64,000 bases of DNA from Liquidambar formosana (lineage: Eukaryota; Streptophyta; Magnoliopsida; Saxifragales; Altingiaceae): NCBI GenBank assembly GCA_039720395.1, contig CM077832.1, positions 34,089,258 through 34,153,257 on the forward strand, written 5' to 3'. Positions 59,195-64,000 of this stretch are shown here, one piece after another (position 1 is the stretch's first letter; every line of letters begins with the position of its first letter). The notes beneath the pieces are model-generated. The model ran no database searches. It saw nothing but the letters and a program-made list of their open reading frames with translations, and was not told the origin of the DNA. A program made the position numbers and the translations under genes.

Positions 59195-59345
59195 GGGGAA
59201 ATGTTAGATTGGTCAGGTTTTGAGAAAATAATTACAGTTCAATACAGATTATTACTAACTTTTAGTAAATGACTACTAACTTAACTAAGAATGACTGCTA
59301 TCTATAATTATTTTCTTGTAACATGACCCATCTAAAATTCCTCCT
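59195..59345. mobile_element. Foldback element, family FB-3 copy 3
   Basis: GGGGAAATGTTAGATTGGTC at the left pairs imperfectly with the complement of GACCCATCTAAAATTCCTCC at the right. The interior TAAATGACTACTAACTTAAC and TAAGAATGACTGCTA matches copy 2. Confidence 0.66.
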
Positions 59346-60980
59346 CATTATACAAGGTTCATTTGTATGTATCCTCATTTTTTATTTTTTTGGAATGAGA
59401 GATTTGTGGGTTCAAACCTTGGTAAGGGTAGACATGGGATACCCAAGTTTGGCAACATGTCCCTTAGCAACAAAACAAAAACAAAGAAGGGAGATAAAAA
59501 GGACTTTTTTTTAATAGAAAAATAAAATAAGACTGATTAAATTAATGCCTACAAAGCAATAAGATAAGCATTTTTCTTTTATAATTGGGAGATAGCTGCA
59601 AGAAAGGTTTTGTTCCAAGCCTATTTTATAGGATGCTTTTCTCCTTTTTTTTTCTTGTTCTTTTTTCATAGATTCATACTCCAATTCTAAGCCTTTTTCT
59701 ACAGGAGAAAAAAGAGATGCCATTAAACAATAAGATTATTAGCAAAGCATCAATTAATGGTGGGACTGCTCTTGAAATAAACATACTAAAAAGTTTAAAT
59801 TTTCCCAACCCAATTTGGTTTAAAAATTTGGAGTGAGTTCGGCTCCTCCTTAATTTATGGCGAAATAGGATTCATGTGGACAAGTTTGTGAGTCAGAGTG
59901 AGTGACACGCACTCTCACAGCATATCACCAATATGGGACACAGTAAATGGTCAATTTAAGAATCCTAGAAAGGACAGTACCTCATGCTGTGATGTTGGGA
60001 AAATATACTAATTTCACCAATGCTATGTATTATTGAAAACTCACGTGGTTATATATAATGCTTATTTTATTTTATTTTTTTAATAGGGATTTAAATTCTT
60101 AACCTATCTTCTTTCCTTCTCTCACCATTAGACTAGCACCACTAATTTGCTATAATATCTTCTTTTAATCTAATATTAAAGTAGACATTATTATCCTATT
60201 AATTATAATGTTGTATGTCAAAATAGTCATATGATATAGTTTTATTTTATTTTATTTTATTTTTTTGGGGGTGGGGGACAAAGGGCGGTTATGAGAGTTC
60301 AAAGGAGAACCTAATGGATTCTTGGGTCACACAACAAGATAATCCATCCCCCTTCCCCAATACACACACGTCAAGAAAAATTAAAGCCATAACATCCCCC
60401 AAACTCTACTCCTTAAAAGGGAAGACATGCCAACTGGCATTCATATCTGCCATTAGCTTGATGTAGTTATTTTATCATATAAAATATTTTCGACTATGTA
60501 TATATGTACATATACAGATGTACATACCTCTCCCCACTACCAATCCCACTCTTTTGGTTGTTTTCTCTTTCCTTATTTTAAATTAGTGCACGTATAGATA
60601 TCAAAAAAAAAAACTCTTTTCTTTTTCCCTTTTTCTTTTTCTTTCAAAAACATGGGTAAAAAATTCATTATAAGGTCATATAACTATTACTAAGACTTGA
60701 ATTTATCGCTCCCTTGCATAAGGGAAGAAGTTCCACTAGGCCTCCTCTCTCTCTCTGATGCGGACGACGCTCTTGTGGACCCCCAATGGTGTGCTAGCTA
60801 TTGTCATATTTTAACAATAATACACCTTGTTGTTTCCAATGATGTGCTAAAAAATAGTGATAGTACACCTTTGTGCCATATTTGGCACACTCTTGTGCTA
60901 CATTACTATAGTTGACACAAAGTATAGTTAGAAAAAGGTGGAATAGTGGTTGTGTGCCAAAAATCTCAACTCCTCCTGGT
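59346..60980. other. Intergenic, no gene recognised
   Basis: AT-rich with several homopolymers. GGGTTCAAACCTTGG near 59409 resembles a pol III B box but lacks an A box upstream. Confidence 0.5.
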
Positions 60981-60988
60981 GTTGTTAT

Positions 60989-61771
60989 TAGGGGTGTTCG
61001 TGGTTCAGTTTGGTTCAATTTTAAGGTAGATTTCAAACCAAACCATTATACTTTGGTTTTTTGCTTCCTAACCAAAACCAAACCAAACCATATTATAAAA
61101 AAACTAAACCAAACCAAACCATCAGATTTCGGTTTGGTTCGGTTCGGTTCGATTTTGGTTTTATCCTATCAAGTAACAACAAATAATTGAAAATGGAAAA
61201 AATGACAAGCCAAACTTCAAATAAAAATATTTTTAATAAAATCATTACATTAGCAACTAAAAAAAACATTAAATATTATATCAAAATGGAAAAGTATTGA
61301 TTTCTGTCAATCTAAGTTCAAATCTCCAATCTAATACATGTCAATATCTCACATAAAAATAATAGCTAGCTTAATACATGCCAATCTAATAAAGAAAAAA
61401 TAATAAGAGAGTTAAAATCTACAAAAACAAGCCTATTCCAAACGTCTTTCTTCCGGTAGTGCACTACTATTTTGAATCTATTACTTATTCTGCCTTTATT
61501 AGAATAAAAAATTTGCAAACTAAGTTTAATATGTAATATATAAAATTTTATATATATATATATATATATATAAATAATGTCTTTTGGTTTTTTCGGTTTT
61601 TCGATTTGGTTTGGTTTTTTAAACATGAAAACCAAAACCAAACCAATTTAATTCGGTTTTCTAAAATTGGAACCAAAACCAAACCTAATGACAAAAAAAC
61701 CAAACCAAACTGACCGGTTTGGTTTGGTTCGGTTTGGTTTTTGGCTTTGACCAAAACCATGAACACCCTTA
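60989..61771. mobile_element. hAT-like non-autonomous element, 783 bp, 8-bp target duplication (copy 4)
   Basis: Left end TAGGGGTGTTCGTGGTT, right end AACCATGAACACCCTTA, flanked by a perfect 8-bp direct repeat GTTGTTAT (60981-60988 and 61772-61779). Subterminal arrays of AACCAAACC/GGTTTGGTT repeats occur at both ends in inverted orientation. An (AT)n tract lies at about 61550-61573. No transposase. Confidence 0.87.
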
Positions 61772-61779
61772 GTTGTTAT

Positions 61780-62823
61780 TCAGACTTAACTATGATTTGT
61801 AGGTGATCGCAATTATCCGAGGTTTTATCACGGTACCATAGACGGTCAACAGGGTGGGATCAGGGGTTCACACCACAACCACATGATTTAAACCCTAATT
61901 AATTTGGCAGTCGTTGAATAAGAATCGAGTAATTAACGACCTTCATATACATGCATAGATACGTATAAGAATTGAGTAATTAAATATTAATTCTAGCCCT
62001 AGCTTTAGAAATTTTCTTCTCAGCCAAAAAAAAAAAAAAAAAAACCTTTAGAAATTTTCTGGTGTGCCAGCTGTTTCGGACTCAATAGAGTGGGGCTTCG
62101 ACCACTGCAAGTAGGCACAATTTGAGTCATGAGATAATGCAGGAGCTGGTAGGAGCAGGTCACAGCTAAGACAATGCAGTGACCAAAATCATGAGCATCA
62201 GATTTTTAGCCTCTACCGAAAAAAACAAAAAAAAAAAAAAAAAAACGAAACATTTTAAGTGAAAATATCCTGAAGAAGAATAAAATCAGATGCTTCACAT
62301 TTTTGTGTTGGTCATGAAACTTTGACACATGCATGTATTATATGGAATGTATAGAAGGATTGGTCAAGCTTTGGTGCTTGACAGTCTGTGTGTTCACTCC
62401 CTAGATGGTGCTTTGCCATTCCGGGCAATTACAATGCTGGTTTCAATTTTTTTTTTTTTTTTTTTTTTTTCAAATGATCTCAATCAAGATGGTATATTTA
62501 TACCTTTAACTTGGTATAAGAGTCTTCAAAAAAAAAAAAAAAATACAAAAACAAAAAGTAAGAGACAAATATATGGTGCCATTCAATTTTCACAAATTAA
62601 AGCAACCTATAAACACCTGATTTTCATATATATCCCTTTGTTTATACTTCTCCACCTTCAATGTATATTATCACATATGCATTTTTGCGTCATTTTGGTA
62701 TTCGTCTTTTAAGTTAGACATACTCTATATATCCTAGCTTAGCCTTTTAAGTTGAAAATTTAATAGTAGTAGCAATGCTCTTGTTGAAAAACCCACTAGC
62801 AACTAATGTATGTAATAAGATGC
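61780..62823. other. Intergenic, no gene recognised
   Basis: Contains A runs near 62027 and 62228 and a T run near 62449-62470. No recognisable gene. Confidence 0.5.
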
Positions 62824-62826
62824 TAA

Positions 62827-63045
62827 CCCTCTATTTGGTTTGTGGATTTTATCATGAAAAAAAAAATGAAGGGAAAAAAAATGCGGAGGAAAGAAAATGA
62901 AAGGAAAAGATGATATCATACTAAGGACAAAATTATTTCAATTATTATTCTTTATCAATTTTCTTTTGCAATCAAATAAAAAAAAAGTACAATTTTTTAT
63001 ATTTTATTTTTTTTCTTTGATAAAATCCATGAACCAAATAGAACC
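62827..63045. mobile_element. PIF/Harbinger-like MITE, 219 bp, TAA target duplication
   Basis: CTATTTGGTTTGTGGATTTT ATCA-type left arm pairs with the complement of TGATAAAATCCATGAACCAA at the right, giving an almost complete foldback. The flanks are TAA at 62824-62826 and 63046-63048. Confidence 0.7.
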
Positions 63046-63048
63046 TAA

Positions 63049-64000
63049 GAGGTATTTCAATTTAAGGAAGATCGATGACCTTTCATTTTGAAATTAATCG
63101 ATGAGGAATGTCAAGTAGTTTTCACACACGTTATAGTACAAGTTCATGGTTTGTGTAGCAGGTTGAGATTCTGCATCAAACACTGTGTCGAGCTTTATTC
63201 GACCGTTAAATCAAAAAGTTACCATTTAGGTCATTTTAGTCATTTTCATTACAATTTTTTGTTTTTTAAATTTCGATAGCCTAAAACCCTGTCCAACGAC
63301 CAACATCAGCTTGATAGGTACTGGGCACTGAATCCGTTCACTTGTATAGCTTCGCTCATCTAAACGGATAACAAATGGCATAATTTAATGATGAGATGGG
63401 TCAGGGTTTGAGTCCTCCCATCAAAAAAAAAAAAGTTGCGCAGCTTTAGAGTTAGCATGGGATCGAAACTGAACCTGCAGTAGATGAATAGCATGTTGGT
63501 CCAGCACCATGAAAACGTACCCTAAAACCATGGAATTAAAATAGAAACAGCGACGTGACTCGAAGCGTGCTAAGGTCAAGTCCTATCATTTCAAAAGGAA
63601 TTTAAACTCAGATTTAGCCACCAAGCTCGGTCTGCTATTAATAGATAAAATTAATAATTACCAAACAATTGGTTCCAACCAGAAAAATGATACTAATGGT
63701 AAACCCTAATTTTTATGGTTTAGGGTGGGATTGTTTAGATTCTCACACCATTATTTGTCTGCCTAAGTGGGTCAAGGGTGATTTGCATGAACCCAACATT
63801 GTCTGCCACTACTGTTATATTTACTATGAGCACAATCAATGTCCAAGGCCAACGTACGTGTCTCTTGTCACTGCCACCAAATCTATTAGCTTCCAGCTAA
63901 GACTACCCCCCCTAATTAGAGTTTAAGGTCATTATGAAGCAATTCATCATAAGGGAATTTTGATGCCACATAACCAGATTTCACTTCATAATTGAGGTCA
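63049..64000. other. Intergenic, no gene recognised
   Basis: GGTTTGAGTCC followed by an A run near 63405-63435 might be the 3' end of a SINE. A plus-strand frame at 63669-63926 is open for 85 codons without recognisable similarity. Confidence 0.4.

Noticed and set aside
63400..63435. B-box-like GGTTTGAGTCC plus A run
   Set aside because: No A box at the right distance; at best a SINE fragment.
1..64000. CRISPR arrays, bacterial operons or phage genes
   Set aside because: Introns, SINEs and plant gene families show a plant nuclear genome; repeats seen are microsatellites and transposons, not spaced arrays.

Overview
This window is nuclear DNA of a seed plant. The genes are split by GT-AG introns, AT-rich intergenic DNA is packed with (GA/CT)n and (AT)n microsatellites, and the genes belong to plant-specific families. 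The combination (NHL, PLAT, TTL, SCO/HCC2, seed-type SDH2-3, VQ) fits an angiosperm, perhaps a woody dicot or magnoliid. The species cannot be named from sequence alone. Gene density is low: six host loci in 64 kb.

Host genes in order: an NDR1/HIN1-like (NHL/LEA-2) membrane protein (514-1347, minus); a PLAT1-like secreted PLAT/LH2 protein (5900-6534, plus, two exons); a seven-exon TPR repeat-containing thioredoxin-like (TTL) gene (11905-15557, minus); a seven-exon SCO-type copper-chaperone homologue of the HCC2 type lacking the copper-binding cysteines (18951-26209, minus), whose 4.7-kb third intron is a graveyard of transposon relics; a four-exon SDH2-3-like succinate dehydrogenase iron-sulfur subunit (41232-44142, minus) that keeps all its cluster cysteines but carries two frameshifts and a stop; and a VQ-motif protein (52934-54353, plus) with a single 1-nt frameshift. 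Exon phases were checked by hand: TTL sums to 705 codons and HCC2 to 285 codons, both with no remainder.

Mobile DNA dominates the rest. The centrepiece is a 10.4-kb Mutator-like element (29251-39633) with about 1.1-kb terminal inverted repeats and a perfect 10-bp flanking direct repeat. It holds a decayed FAR1-type MULE transposase (34790-37516, minus). It also holds a separate, convergently transcribed two-exon ORF with an intact GRF-type zinc finger (30810-31126, plus). This layout recalls mudrA/mudrB of maize MuDR, but with an unrelated second protein. Other elements include a 1.1-kb non-autonomous MULE with a 9-bp target duplication, three hAT-like elements with perfect 8-bp duplications plus a fourth degenerate one, two PIF/Harbinger-like elements with 3-bp duplications, two tRNA-derived SINEs, two LINE 3' ends, a hAT transposase relic, a solo-LTR-like block between two 215-bp direct repeats, and several families of palindromic foldback elements.

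A degenerate piece of plastid DNA (trnI 3' exon, spacer, trnA-UGC 5' exon and start of its intron) lies at 17095-17385. The stretches 46364-52933 and 54354-60988 hold no gene that I can recognise apart from short repeats.
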